This document shows positions 1-7,411 of a DNA stretch of 26,736 nucleotides, one piece after another. The translations under genes were made by a program, and so were the position numbers. Numbering within the stretch: position 1 is the stretch's first letter; every line of letters starts with the position of its first letter. This DNA comes from Brachyspira sp949287565. GTDB lineage: Bacteria; Spirochaetota; Brachyspiria; Brachyspirales; Brachyspiraceae. The stretch lies in assembly GCF_036997615.1 (NCBI RefSeq), contig NZ_JAWLQA010000043.1; one strand, written 5' to 3'. The notes below the pieces were generated by a model. It searched no databases, was not told where the DNA came from, and saw only the letters and a list, made by a program, of their open reading frames with translations.

Positions 1-299
1 AAATTATTCATAATATATTTTATATTTAAAAAATATTTTTGTTTGCAATTTACAAAAATTATTAATGTAAATAGTATTCCGAATATATTTTATAAAAGCA
101 GTTATTTTGTAAAAAGTAAAAACATTTTATCATTTATAGACTTATTGATTTTTATCTTATTATTTTCAATAGTCTATTAATCAAAAGAAAATCCTAAAAA
201 CTTTCAAACTTTTAAAATTAATTGATATTTGAAAAACTAGCAATCCCAATTCTGATTTAAAAACTTTTGTTGTAAGTTATAATGTATATATTTATTTAA
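1..299. other. gene-free AT-rich stretch
   Basis: No ORF with a ribosome binding site, no RNA gene and no strong hairpin is visible here. The sequence is low-complexity A+T with short homopolymers. It may be the upstream part of a decayed gene whose tail is the small ORF at 300-473. Confidence 0.5.
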
Positions 300-473
300 A
301 TGAGATTGCGGCAAGAACTTTTATTCTTAAATTGTCATGGTGATGATGAAAAAGAGTTATTTAGTGTAAGTTTTATAGCTGCTGGAATAAGAAGCATACA
401 TTTAACTTTTAAAGATTCTTCCAACTGCGAAGTATCTGGTAATGGAAAGACAATAAATTATACTAAAAAATAA
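300..473 (+). pseudogene. possible C-terminal gene remnant (57 codons)
   Basis: An open frame of 57 codons runs from ATG 300 to TAA 471-473. Its composition is protein-like (for example SFIAAGIRSIHLTFKDSSN and then a short beta-rich end with GNGKTINYTKK), unlike the low-complexity DNA before it. There is no ribosome binding site before the ATG and no signal peptide, so it reads like the last strands of a small secreted or lipoprotein-type protein whose front is lost. It could also be a chance ORF. The family is not recognised. It runs convergently towards the outer-membrane protein gene ending at 514. Confidence 0.25.
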
Positions 474-513
474 TAGTATAGTTTTTATAACTGCATTAGT
501 TAATTCAATTATA

Positions 514-1260
514 TTATCTAAGGAATTGGCTAAAATCAAATGTATATGATATAGAAGCACCTATTCCAAAATAGAATCCTGAGGCTAATTGCTCTAAATA
601 AGGAGTAAAGTTTAAAGATAGGCTAGCATCGCTATTTAATACCAAATAAAGACCTACTCCTAAATGATTAAGATATAATACTGCACTATTATAAAAGTCA
701 TAAGCGAAATGATATTCTAAATATATACCAGCTAAAGAGAAGCCGAATAATGCTCCAGGATAAACTCCGAAAGCAGTTTTTAATCTTATAGATTCAACAA
801 CTCCCCTCGGGTCATCAAAATACATAGGTAGTTCAAAATTAAAGAAGGCTGTAAAAAAGTCTCCTAAACCTATTAAATAATGAAGCTGAGGGTTAAGTCC
901 GAATTTCTGTTTGGATGATCCGGGAAATAATACTTCAATGGCGCCTATAAATCCGTTAAAAAATTGGAATCTAGGCATTATAGAAAATTGAGGCTGTCCT
1001 TCTACACCTACACCTATTTCAGGTACATAAGTTATAGGAACTACTCTTGCAAATATATCCAAATTTCTTAATATTCCGAAATTTATCATTAAAGGACTTG
1101 ATAAAGTATATTTTGATGTACCTATTCTGTCATTGTTAAGATAAAGAGTTCCGCCAAGACGCAATGCTCCAGTCATACCAGTATACATTTTGTATGGGAA
1201 AGAATAGGCTAGTGCTGATAGCATTAACATTAAAATAGATGTAAATAAAAACTTTTTCAT
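514..1260 (-). CDS. predicted outer-membrane beta-barrel protein
   Basis: This 248-residue protein starts with a Sec signal peptide (MKKFLFTSILMLMLSALAYS; the region ends in A-Y-S, with no lipobox cysteine). The remainder is an alternation of short amphipathic strands rich in F, Y, G and N (such as FGFSLAGIYLEYHFAYDFY) with turns, ending SISYTFDFSQFLR. This is the look of a small outer-membrane barrel of roughly 10-12 strands. An AGAAG-like ribosome binding site lies about 9 nt before the ATG. It stands alone on the minus strand, with no operon partner. I do not recognise a named family; it resembles the many uncharacterised surface proteins of Brachyspira. The outer-membrane location is well supported, but its function (porin, adhesin or structural) is not visible. 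Confidence 0.7.
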   Translation of the reverse strand: MKKFLFTSILMLMLSALAYSFPYKMYTGMTGALRLGGTLYLNNDRIGTSKYTLSSPLMINFGILRNLDIFARVVPITYVPEIGVGVEGQPQFSIMPRFQFFNGFIGAIEVLFPGSSKQKFGLNPQLHYLIGLGDFFTAFFNFELPMYFDDPRGVVESIRLKTAFGVYPGALFGFSLAGIYLEYHFAYDFYNSAVLYLNHLGVGLYLVLNSDASLSLNFTPYLEQLASGFYFGIGASISYTFDFSQFLR

Positions 1261-1408
1261 AAATTTAATCTTCTTAATTTATATTTTTTCTATAATAATA
1301 CACTTTATACTGTACTAATATAATATATTATGTAAAAAATATCAATAAATAAATATGATAAGTACTGAAATAAAATTTAGTATTTATAAAAAAATATTAG
1401 TCCAAAAT

Positions 1409-1436
1409 TTGACTTATAAATGATATATGATATAAT
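1409..1436 (+). promoter_or_regulatory. sigma-70 promoter of the MATE leader
   Basis: TTGACT (1409-1414) and TATAAT (1431-1436) are separated by 16 bp, a near-consensus vegetative promoter. Transcription would start near 1442-1445, exactly where the first leader hairpin begins, about 120 nt before the MATE start codon. Confidence 0.7.
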
Positions 1437-1442
1437 ATATGC

Positions 1443-1536
1443 TAAGTTCATCGGAGGACTTATTGGAAAGAAAAAATACCAAAGGTTGGATAAGATGTCT
1501 AATTATTAGATTTCTTATTCAGCCTTTTTTGTTTTT
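1443..1536 (+). promoter_or_regulatory. structured leader RNA with internal terminator; candidate riboswitch or attenuator
   Basis: The leader has two parts. The first is a compact hairpin: TAAGTTC (1443-1449) pairs with GGACTTA (1456-1462) around the loop ATCGGA. It is followed by a purine-rich linker (TTGG, then A-rich to 1478, then CCAA). The second is a 22-position stem, 1481-1502 with 1506-1527, broken only by one T-T mismatch and softened by G-U pairs, with a 3-nt loop and a T tract at 1525-1536: an intrinsic terminator. Lying between a strong promoter and a MATE efflux gene, this is the architecture of an ON-type transcriptional riboswitch. The mepA motif (guanidine-IV class) sits in just this place before MATE genes in Firmicutes; I cannot confirm its consensus here. 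Confidence 0.6.
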
Positions 1537-1563
1537 AAACTTTTAATATTGGAGTTTTTATTT

Positions 1564-2889
1564 ATGGATATGCTAAAAACAGATGTAAAAAAAATATTTT
1601 TTAAATATTTATCTGCTAGTTTTGGAAGTGCATTAATAGCTGCTATTTATTCTATAGTTGATGTTGCTATGGTTGGGCAATATGAGGGTGATAATGGGGC
1701 TGCTGCTTTAGCAGTATTTGCTCCTATATGGAATGTAATATATGGTATAGGACTTCTTTTTGGTATAGGAGGTTCTGTACTTTTCAGTAAGGCAAAAGGA
1801 TCAGGAGAATATGATAAACAAAATAATTTCTTTACTGCCTCATTTATAGCTTTATCTGCAGTCATATTCATAGTTTGGATATTATCTATTATTTTTGAAG
1901 ATAATATACTTTATTTTTTCGGTGCTGATGAAGTTCTTTTAAACTTAGCTAAAAGATATTTTCTACCTATAAAAATTATTCTTCCTTTATTTGCTTTCAG
2001 TCAATTTTTTGCAGCATTTCTTAGAAACGATAATGCCCCTATGAAAGCCACCTTAGGAGTTATGGCAGGAGGTATTTTCAATGTATTCGGTGATTATTTC
2101 TTTGTGTTTATATGCGATATGGGTATCTTTGGTGCAGGACTTGCAACAGCTATAGGTCAAATTATTACTGCTTCTATATTGATATCGCATTTATTTACTA
2201 AAAAAAATACTTTGAAATTTCAAAAGGTTAATAAATTATTTTCATTATCAAAGAATATTGCATCTATTGGTTTTTCTACATTCTTTATAGATATAGCGAT
2301 GGGAATACTAGCTTTAATGTTTAATAGGCAGATAATGAAATATTTCGGAACATCAGCATTGGCAGTTTATTCTGTAATAATAAATATTAATATATTAGTT
2401 CAGTCATCGGCCTATGCAATAGGGCAGGCAGCTCAGCCTATAATATCAACTAATCTAGGTGCTGGCAAAATGGATAGAATAAAATCAGCAGTAAAATGCA
2501 GTATATTTTCAGCTTTGGTTCTTAGCATAGTATATACTTTATTCACATACTTTAATACAGATTTTTTAATGAAAGCATTTATGAAGCCCTCAGAAGAAGC
2601 TTTGTCCATATCAAAAAATATTATGAGAGCCTATTTTATATCATTTTTTATATTGCCTTTCAATGTATATGCTACTTATTATTTTCAGGCAATAATGAAG
2701 CCTTCATCTTCTTTTATAATTGCTGTATTAAGAGGACTTATAATAAGCGGTATTTTAATATTTATAATGCCTTTAATATTTGTAAAGAATAGCATTTGGT
2801 ATGTCATGCCTATTACAGAAGTTATAACTTTTATTATTGCTATGGTATTTTTTATGAAATACAGAATTATATATACTGAAAATTTTTAA
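1564..2889 (+). CDS. MATE family multidrug efflux transporter
   Basis: This is an inner-membrane antiporter of 441 residues with about 12 membrane-spanning helices. It belongs to the MATE (MepA/NorM/DinF) family, which exports cationic drugs or metabolites in exchange for Na+ or H+. Family signs are the N-terminal VDVAMVGQYEGDNGAAALAV, the mid-protein GAGLATAIGQIITASILI and the second-half repeat SAYAIGQAAQPIISTNLGAGKM. The ATG at 1564 is preferred to a TTG at 1549, because GGAG (1551-1554) lies 9 nt upstream of 1564 and the 1549 codon would sit on the ribosome binding site. The promoter and terminator-bearing leader immediately upstream imply control by premature termination. If that leader senses guanidine, guanidinium-type cations would be the natural substrate; this is inference. 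Confidence 0.9.
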   Translation: MDMLKTDVKKIFFKYLSASFGSALIAAIYSIVDVAMVGQYEGDNGAAALAVFAPIWNVIYGIGLLFGIGGSVLFSKAKGSGEYDKQNNFFTASFIALSAVIFIVWILSIIFEDNILYFFGADEVLLNLAKRYFLPIKIILPLFAFSQFFAAFLRNDNAPMKATLGVMAGGIFNVFGDYFFVFICDMGIFGAGLATAIGQIITASILISHLFTKKNTLKFQKVNKLFSLSKNIASIGFSTFFIDIAMGILALMFNRQIMKYFGTSALAVYSVIININILVQSSAYAIGQAAQPIISTNLGAGKMDRIKSAVKCSIFSALVLSIVYTLFTYFNTDFLMKAFMKPSEEALSISKNIMRAYFISFFILPFNVYATYYFQAIMKPSSSFIIAVLRGLIISGILIFIMPLIFVKNSIWYVMPITEVITFIIAMVFFMKYRIIYTENF

Positions 2890-2898
2890 GTTTGTCAA
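2870..2898 (+). repeat. direct repeat copy 1 (MATE 3' end)
   Basis: These 29 nt span the last codons and stop of the MATE gene. They recur at 3127-3155 with a single T/C difference, so the end of the gene has been duplicated into the intergenic element. Confidence 0.8.
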
Positions 2899-2908
2899 TT
2901 TTTTTATT

Positions 2909-3465
2909 CAACTTTTTCCAGCCGCAAAAAGTTGCAAAAAGTGCAAGTATAAAATTAGTACTAAATAATACTAATTTTGTTTTACATGTAAATAATTTAT
3001 TACATTTAAGTTCAAATATAGCCTTTTTGCTTCTTTGTGGCAACAAAAGAAGTGGGGTGCGGGGCAAAGCCCTGCAAATATTTTAAATTTAAAAAATTTA
3101 TTTTTGACAAAATGTAGTTGTTTAGGTATATACTGAAAATTTCTAAGTTTGTCAAAAAACATAATTTTAAATTTAGGTTATTTGTGGGGACTAGCCCAAC
3201 CGTTCTGCGTACTTCGTAACACCCACCAGTTCGTTTGCGACCGAAGGAAGTACTGTTAAGTATTGCCACAGGCGAAGCCCGCCTACGGCGAGAAGCTTAT
3301 ATCCTCGATAAACTCGGATACGCTTCGCGAAAGGCTATATTTTAGCTTAAATTTAATATTTTATCTTACAGTAAGAAAAAATTAGTATTATTTAGTACTA
3401 ATTTTATACTTGCACTTTCGCGAAGCGTGCATGTGGCAGCAACTTTTTGCGGCGGGAAAAAGTTG
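2909..3465. repeat. long imperfect inverted repeat around a GC-rich palindromic core
   Basis: The left arm (2909-3033) and right arm (3322-3465) are reverse complements over most of their length. Both contain, in mirrored order, a hairpin CAACTTTTT...AAAAAGTTG (2909-2934 and 3440-3465), a GTGCAAGTAT block, a perfect 10-bp-stem hairpin AAAATTAGTA...TACTAATTTT (2951-2978 and 3378-3405), and the block AAATATAGCCTTT or its complement. The right arm has an extra palindrome-rich piece including CTTCGCGAAG. The core (3034-3321) is far richer in G+C than the neighbouring DNA and holds more hairpins, for example TGCGGGGC-AAA-GCCCTGCA at 3058-3076. Short ORFs in it have no ribosome binding sites and are not genes. 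It looks like a modular intergenic repeat or a decayed MITE-like element. Confidence 0.75.
3127..3155 (+). repeat. direct repeat copy 2 of the MATE 3' end
   Basis: This matches 28 of 29 nt of 2870-2898. It lies inside the core of the inverted-repeat element and has no coding role. Just before it, 3109-3131 also matches 3496-3518 at 21 of 23 positions, a second direct repeat at the far side of the element. Confidence 0.8.
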
Positions 3466-3594
3466 ATAATACATTTACAAAATATATAAATTAATAAAAT
3501 GTAATTGTTTAGCTATATTTAAAATAGTTATATTAATTATAAAAATATTTATTAAATTTAATGTAATAATAAAATATAAAGGAGATACAAGGTT

Positions 3595-4398
3595 ATGAAA
3601 CTTTTAGATAAAAAAATAGCATTGGTAACATCATCTACAAGAGGTATAGGTTTAGCATGCTCAAAGAAACTTGCAGAAAATGGTGCGAAAGTTTATTTAG
3701 CTGTAAGAAGACTTGATGCAGGAAAAGAAGTAGCAAATGATATAATAAAAAACGGAGGCGATGCTGATGTTGTATACTTCGATGCCACAAAAGAAGAAAC
3801 ATTTACTTCTATGATTGAAGATGTTATAAAAAAAGAAAATAGAATAGACATACTTGTAAATAATTTCGGTACTACTAATACTAATAAAGATTTTGATTTA
3901 GTTAATGGGGACACTGAAGCATTTTTTAAAATAGTTAATGAAAACTTAAAGAGCGTTTATCTTCCTTCAAAAGCTGCTGTTAAACAAATGATTAAAACAG
4001 GAGGCGGAAGCATAATAAATATATCATCTGTAGGCGGTATTTTTCCTGATATGTCAAGACTAGCTTATGGTATATCAAAATCAGCAATAAATTTCCTTAC
4101 AAAAAATATTGCAGTACAGTATGCTAGAAATAATATAAGATGCAATGCTGTGTTGCCTGGATTTGTAGCAACAGATGGGGCAATGGAGAGTATGTCAGAA
4201 GAATTTTTAAAATCATTTTTGAAGAATGTACCATTAAATAGACCTGCATCACCTGAGGATATAGCTAATGCAGTATTATTCTTTGCAAGCGATAATTCTT
4301 CATTTATAACAGGTGAAACTATGCCTGTAGCTGGAGGTTTCGGGCTTCCTTCACCTATGTACAGTCAGTATATGGATATGGGGGGAAAGAAAGGATAA
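3595..4398 (+). CDS. short-chain dehydrogenase, probable NADP-dependent 7-alpha-hydroxysteroid dehydrogenase
   Basis: This is a classical SDR of 267 residues, the usual length. The cofactor loop is TSSTRGIG (12-19), with Ser in place of the usual first Gly, followed by R38-R39, which favours NADP(H). It has NNFGT (89-93) where most SDRs have NNAG, N117, and a catalytic S145/Y158/K162 triad (ISSVGG; YGISK). The unusual TSxTRGIG, NNFGT, DLVNGD, ISSVGGxxPDxSR and RCNAVLPG strings match, from memory, the clostridial 7-alpha-hydroxysteroid dehydrogenases. Those cytoplasmic enzymes reversibly oxidise the 7-alpha-hydroxyl of cholate and chenodeoxycholate, which would suit a gut organism. AAAGGAG lies 10 nt before the ATG. 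The gene is monocistronic, between a repeat element and a terminator. A general 3-oxoacyl-reductase-like SDR is the alternative. Confidence 0.7.
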   Translation: MKLLDKKIALVTSSTRGIGLACSKKLAENGAKVYLAVRRLDAGKEVANDIIKNGGDADVVYFDATKEETFTSMIEDVIKKENRIDILVNNFGTTNTNKDFDLVNGDTEAFFKIVNENLKSVYLPSKAAVKQMIKTGGGSIINISSVGGIFPDMSRLAYGISKSAINFLTKNIAVQYARNNIRCNAVLPGFVATDGAMESMSEEFLKSFLKNVPLNRPASPEDIANAVLFFASDNSSFITGETMPVAGGFGLPSPMYSQYMDMGGKKG

Positions 4399-4435
4399 TT
4401 AATTTTAAATAATTATTTTAATTTTAGAAAGTTAG

Positions 4436-4466
4436 AAAGGCATGCTGTTTTTGGTATGTCTTTTTT
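4436..4466 (+). terminator. intrinsic terminator after the dehydrogenase
   Basis: AAAGGCATGC (4436-4445) pairs with GTATGTCTTT (4454-4463) using two G-U pairs and an 8-nt loop, then runs into T residues. It ends the dehydrogenase transcript just before the next promoter. Confidence 0.8.
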
Positions 4467-4467
4467 A

Positions 4468-4495
4468 TTGACATTTTTTATAACAGTAATATAAT
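4468..4495 (+). promoter_or_regulatory. consensus promoter of the ABC-F gene
   Basis: TTGACA (4468-4473) and TATAAT (4490-4495) with a 16-bp spacer give a perfect-consensus vegetative promoter. The transcript would begin near 4501, leaving a leader of about 77 nt with a small AGTG...CACT hairpin and a minimal ATG-TAA start-stop. Confidence 0.75.
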
Positions 4496-4577
4496 ACAAA
4501 TATGTAATAAATTATATTAACCAAAAAATCAAAAAGTGTTTCTCACTAAATTAATTATTTCTATAAGAGGTTAATAT

Positions 4578-6095
4578 ATGTTTATAAAATTCAATAAAGT
4601 TTCTTTTTCTTATGATAGTTCAGATAATATATTAAATGATGTTTCTTTTCATATAGATAATTCATGCACTGCAATAGTAGGTGAAAATGGATGCGGTAAA
4701 ACCACGTTAGCTAAACTTATAACAGGAGTATTGAAGCCTAATTCAGGAAGTATAGAATATTCAAATAAAAATATTATAACTGCTTACTGCGATCAGGAAT
4801 GTACTAACTTGCCTAATAATGCTGAAAATTTATTTTATGATGATAGTTCATATTCAGGATATTTAACTTCTATATTTAAAATAGATTATAGTTATTTGTA
4901 TAGGTTTGATACTCTTAGTTTCGGAGAGAGAAAAAGACTTCAAATAGCTTCTGCTTTATACTCTAATCCTGATATATTGGTATTAGATGAGCCTACGAAT
5001 CATATTGATATAGAATGCAAAGATATACTTATTAATGTAATAAAAAGACTAGATTGTATAGTTATAATTATAAGTCATGATATTGATTTTCTTGATGAGT
5101 TAGTAGAAAAATGCATATTTGTAAGAAATGGAAATTGTAAAATAAGAATAGGTAATTACTCTAAATGCAGAGAATATGAAAAATCTGAAGAAGATTATAA
5201 TTTTAGTTTATATGATGAAAGCAGGAAGAAAGCTAAAATATTAGAAAATAGATACAAAAAATTACAAAATGAATCAGATGCTAAAAAAAGCAAATGCGGA
5301 AGTAAAAGACATATAGATAAAAAAGATCATGATGCTAAAGGAAAAATAGATGCTGCTAGACTTACAGGTAAAGATTCAAGGCTTGCAACTAAGGCTAAGC
5401 AGGCCAAAAGTTTATACAATAATACTGTAATAGAAATGGAATCTCTTTATACTAAGAAAAGAGAAGTTATGGATATGGAGTTTATTGGAGAAAGATATAA
5501 AGGTAAGTTTTTATTTTATTTATATGCAGGAGAAACAAAAATAAATAGTATAGTTTTAAGACATCCCGAACTTATAGTAAAAAAAGACAGTAAAATAGGA
5601 ATTGAAGGTGTAAACGGGGCAGGTAAAACTACTTTATTAAATTATATAATAGAAACTATGCATAATAACTATATAAATAAAGAAAAGATTGTTTATATTC
5701 CTCAGGATATAGATAGAGAAAGTTGGAATAATACTTTTAATAATATAAAGGCATTGGATCATGAATCATTAGGTTTTTTAATGAGTTTTGTAAATAGGCT
5801 AGGAAGCAATGCTAAATCTGTTATTAATTCATTGAATCATAGTCCGGGTGAGATGCGTAAAATAATGCTTGGAATGGCAGTTATAAAAAAGCCTTATATC
5901 ATAATATTAGATGAGCCTACAAATCATTTGGATATAGATTCAATAGAGCGTTTGAAGGATGCTTTAATTTCTTTTAATTGTGCCTTGATAATAGTAAGCC
6001 ATAATAGAAATTTTATCAAGAATGTAGTAAATAGTTTATGGAATATAAAAATAGTAGATAATTATAGTATTTTAAATATTAAAAACACTATATAA
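4578..6095 (+). CDS. ABC-F ATPase of the antibiotic-resistance (ribosome-protection) type
   Basis: This 505-residue soluble protein has two ABC domains and no membrane segments. Domain 1 has Walker A GENGCGKTT (35-43), signature LSFGE (113-117) and Walker B/switch LVLDEPTNHID (134-144). Domain 2 has GVNGAGKTT (344-352), the atypical signature SPGEM (422-426) and ILDEPTNHLD (443-452). A basic, partly coiled-coil linker (about 196-300, with HDAKGKIDAARLTGKDSRLA) would reach the peptidyl-transferase centre. The SPGE signature and this linker are features of the Vga/Lsa-type ABC-F proteins that dislodge pleuromutilins, lincosamides and streptogramins A. Brachyspira has a described pleuromutilin-resistance ABC-F, tva(A); whether this is that gene cannot be settled without alignment. 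AGAGG precedes the ATG. It may be co-transcribed with the next gene, 95 nt downstream. Confidence 0.85.
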   Translation: MFIKFNKVSFSYDSSDNILNDVSFHIDNSCTAIVGENGCGKTTLAKLITGVLKPNSGSIEYSNKNIITAYCDQECTNLPNNAENLFYDDSSYSGYLTSIFKIDYSYLYRFDTLSFGERKRLQIASALYSNPDILVLDEPTNHIDIECKDILINVIKRLDCIVIIISHDIDFLDELVEKCIFVRNGNCKIRIGNYSKCREYEKSEEDYNFSLYDESRKKAKILENRYKKLQNESDAKKSKCGSKRHIDKKDHDAKGKIDAARLTGKDSRLATKAKQAKSLYNNTVIEMESLYTKKREVMDMEFIGERYKGKFLFYLYAGETKINSIVLRHPELIVKKDSKIGIEGVNGAGKTTLLNYIIETMHNNYINKEKIVYIPQDIDRESWNNTFNNIKALDHESLGFLMSFVNRLGSNAKSVINSLNHSPGEMRKIMLGMAVIKKPYIIILDEPTNHLDIDSIERLKDALISFNCALIIVSHNRNFIKNVVNSLWNIKIVDNYSILNIKNTI

Positions 6096-6190
6096 ATATA
6101 TATGTAGGTTTAATATTTATATGTAATAGTATTAACTTTAATAAATTACTTCCGATAATAAGTTGTATATTTTATAAGGTTAATAATTTT

Positions 6191-6682
6191 ATGTATTTCA
6201 ATGTGAGAATCAGCTCTAAAATATTCTATGGTATCATATTAGTTGGAATAGCTTTTATGGTATATTTATTTGTATTCAGCCCTAAAGGGTTTCTTACATT
6301 AAATGCTAAAAAAGTTATTATAGAAACTAAAAAAAAGAAAGTTGAAGAATTAAATAGAAGAAAAATTCAGATTTCAAATAATATAGAAAGGCTAAAAACT
6401 GATAAAGAATATATATTATCTTATGCTAAAACATTCGGCTATTTAGATGATACTAAAAATGAAAAGATTATAAAGATTATTAAAAATGAAGATGAAGCAA
6501 AAAATACAGAAACTTTATCAGCATCTTCAGAGATAAAAGAAAATGATAATTATATTAATATCAGAGGAGCTTTAATATTGGCTTCAATGATAGCTATATG
6601 CTTTATAACATATTTACTTCTTATAAATAAAAATTTACTGCCAAAATTGAAAAAGAAAAAAATAATTACTTCCAGAGGCTGA
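6191..6682 (+). CDS. FtsB/DivIC-like septum protein with an extra C-terminal membrane helix
   Basis: A protein of 163 residues: a membrane helix at about 12-29, a charged coiled coil at about 40-75, and then LKTDKEYILSYAKTFGYLDD (68-87). That last segment corresponds to the conserved post-coil block of FtsB/DivIC (typically D-x-E-Y-I-E...A-R-E...G-Y). Those proteins link FtsL and FtsQ/DivIB in the division complex. Unlike the usual single-pass form, this protein continues through an acidic stretch into a second membrane helix (about 125-145), ending in a basic tail. With both helices in the membrane, the tail would be cytoplasmic. AAGG lies upstream of the ATG. No other division genes are next to it, so the family call rests on architecture and one motif. 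Confidence 0.55.
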   Translation: MYFNVRISSKIFYGIILVGIAFMVYLFVFSPKGFLTLNAKKVIIETKKKKVEELNRRKIQISNNIERLKTDKEYILSYAKTFGYLDDTKNEKIIKIIKNEDEAKNTETLSASSEIKENDNYINIRGALILASMIAICFITYLLLINKNLLPKLKKKKIITSRG

Positions 6683-6808
6683 GTTTATAAAAAATTATAT
6701 AACAAATATTATATATTTTTATTTTAATCAATAATATAAATATAGAAATAAGATTATTAAATTATTATTACAGTTAAGAAAATAATTAATATTTTATTTG
6801 TTAGATTG

Positions 6809-7411
6809 TTAGAGAGGATGATTCAAAGAAAATACAAATCCAGCATCTTGATTTATAGGCTCATAAAAAGGCACAAAACTAAAGCTGAATCCGTCATTCT
6901 TTTTATTGCCATAAACTCTTTGATAGCTATCATAAGCTACAGCAGCTCCGCAGAATAATCCGGCTGTTATTTCAAACAGCAAACTTGATATCCATAAGTT
7001 TTTATACCTGCTTCTTCCTGTAGTGGAGGCAACAACATTGGCATTTTCTATAGATGATAGTCCTAATGTTAAATAAGTAGCATAAGTATATGAGAAAAAT
7101 GCAGTTAAAATGAAAGTTACTTCTGTATATCTGAAAGGATTACTTTTGGCTGTATTTTCTAATATAACAGGAGAACTTATAACTCCGCTTTGATTTATAA
7201 TATTTGTTCCTTCCATACTAAAGAATGATCCCATACTATTAGTATCTATATTATATTCTGTTTTTAATTGTTCATTGGTTTCTGTTACAGTTTTTTTTAC
7301 TGTATTATTATTTTCATTAGTTCCGTATTCTTTAGCTATATCTGAAAAATAAAAAGCACCAAAGAATGTGTTTGATATGATAAATAGTATTACTATAATT
7401 TTTGTACTCAT
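6809..7411 (-). CDS. small membrane-associated protein, coupled to the CsgG-like gene
   Basis: This 200-residue protein has an N-terminal hydrophobic signal (MSTKIIVILFIISNTFFGAF). A polar Asn/Thr-rich region (to about 85) follows, then two further hydrophobic stretches at about 97-118 and 142-162, and a C-terminus FSFSFVPFYEPINQDAGFVF that looks like the last strands of an envelope protein. Its ATG overlaps the stop of the upstream gene by one base (TAATG), so the two are translationally coupled and probably act together. I do not recognise the family. Localisation in the envelope is likely; which membrane is uncertain. Confidence 0.65.
   Translation of the reverse strand: MSTKIIVILFIISNTFFGAFYFSDIAKEYGTNENNNTVKKTVTETNEQLKTEYNIDTNSMGSFFSMEGTNIINQSGVISSPVILENTAKSNPFRYTEVTFILTAFFSYTYATYLTLGLSSIENANVVASTTGRSRYKNLWISSLLFEITAGLFCGAAVAYDSYQRVYGNKKNDGFSFSFVPFYEPINQDAGFVFSLNHPL

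Noticed and set aside
1549..1563. TTG at 1549 as MATE start
   Set aside because: That codon overlaps the GGAG ribosome binding site serving ATG 1564.
2867..3269. Overlapping 60-85 codon ORFs on both strands in the MATE-dehydrogenase gap
   Set aside because: They lie in inverted repeats, overlap one another, lack ribosome binding sites and share no protein-like features.
3180..3345. GC-rich stretch considered as a tRNA or structured RNA gene
   Set aside because: No cloverleaf, T-loop pattern or CCA end could be drawn; the palindromes fit the repeat element better.
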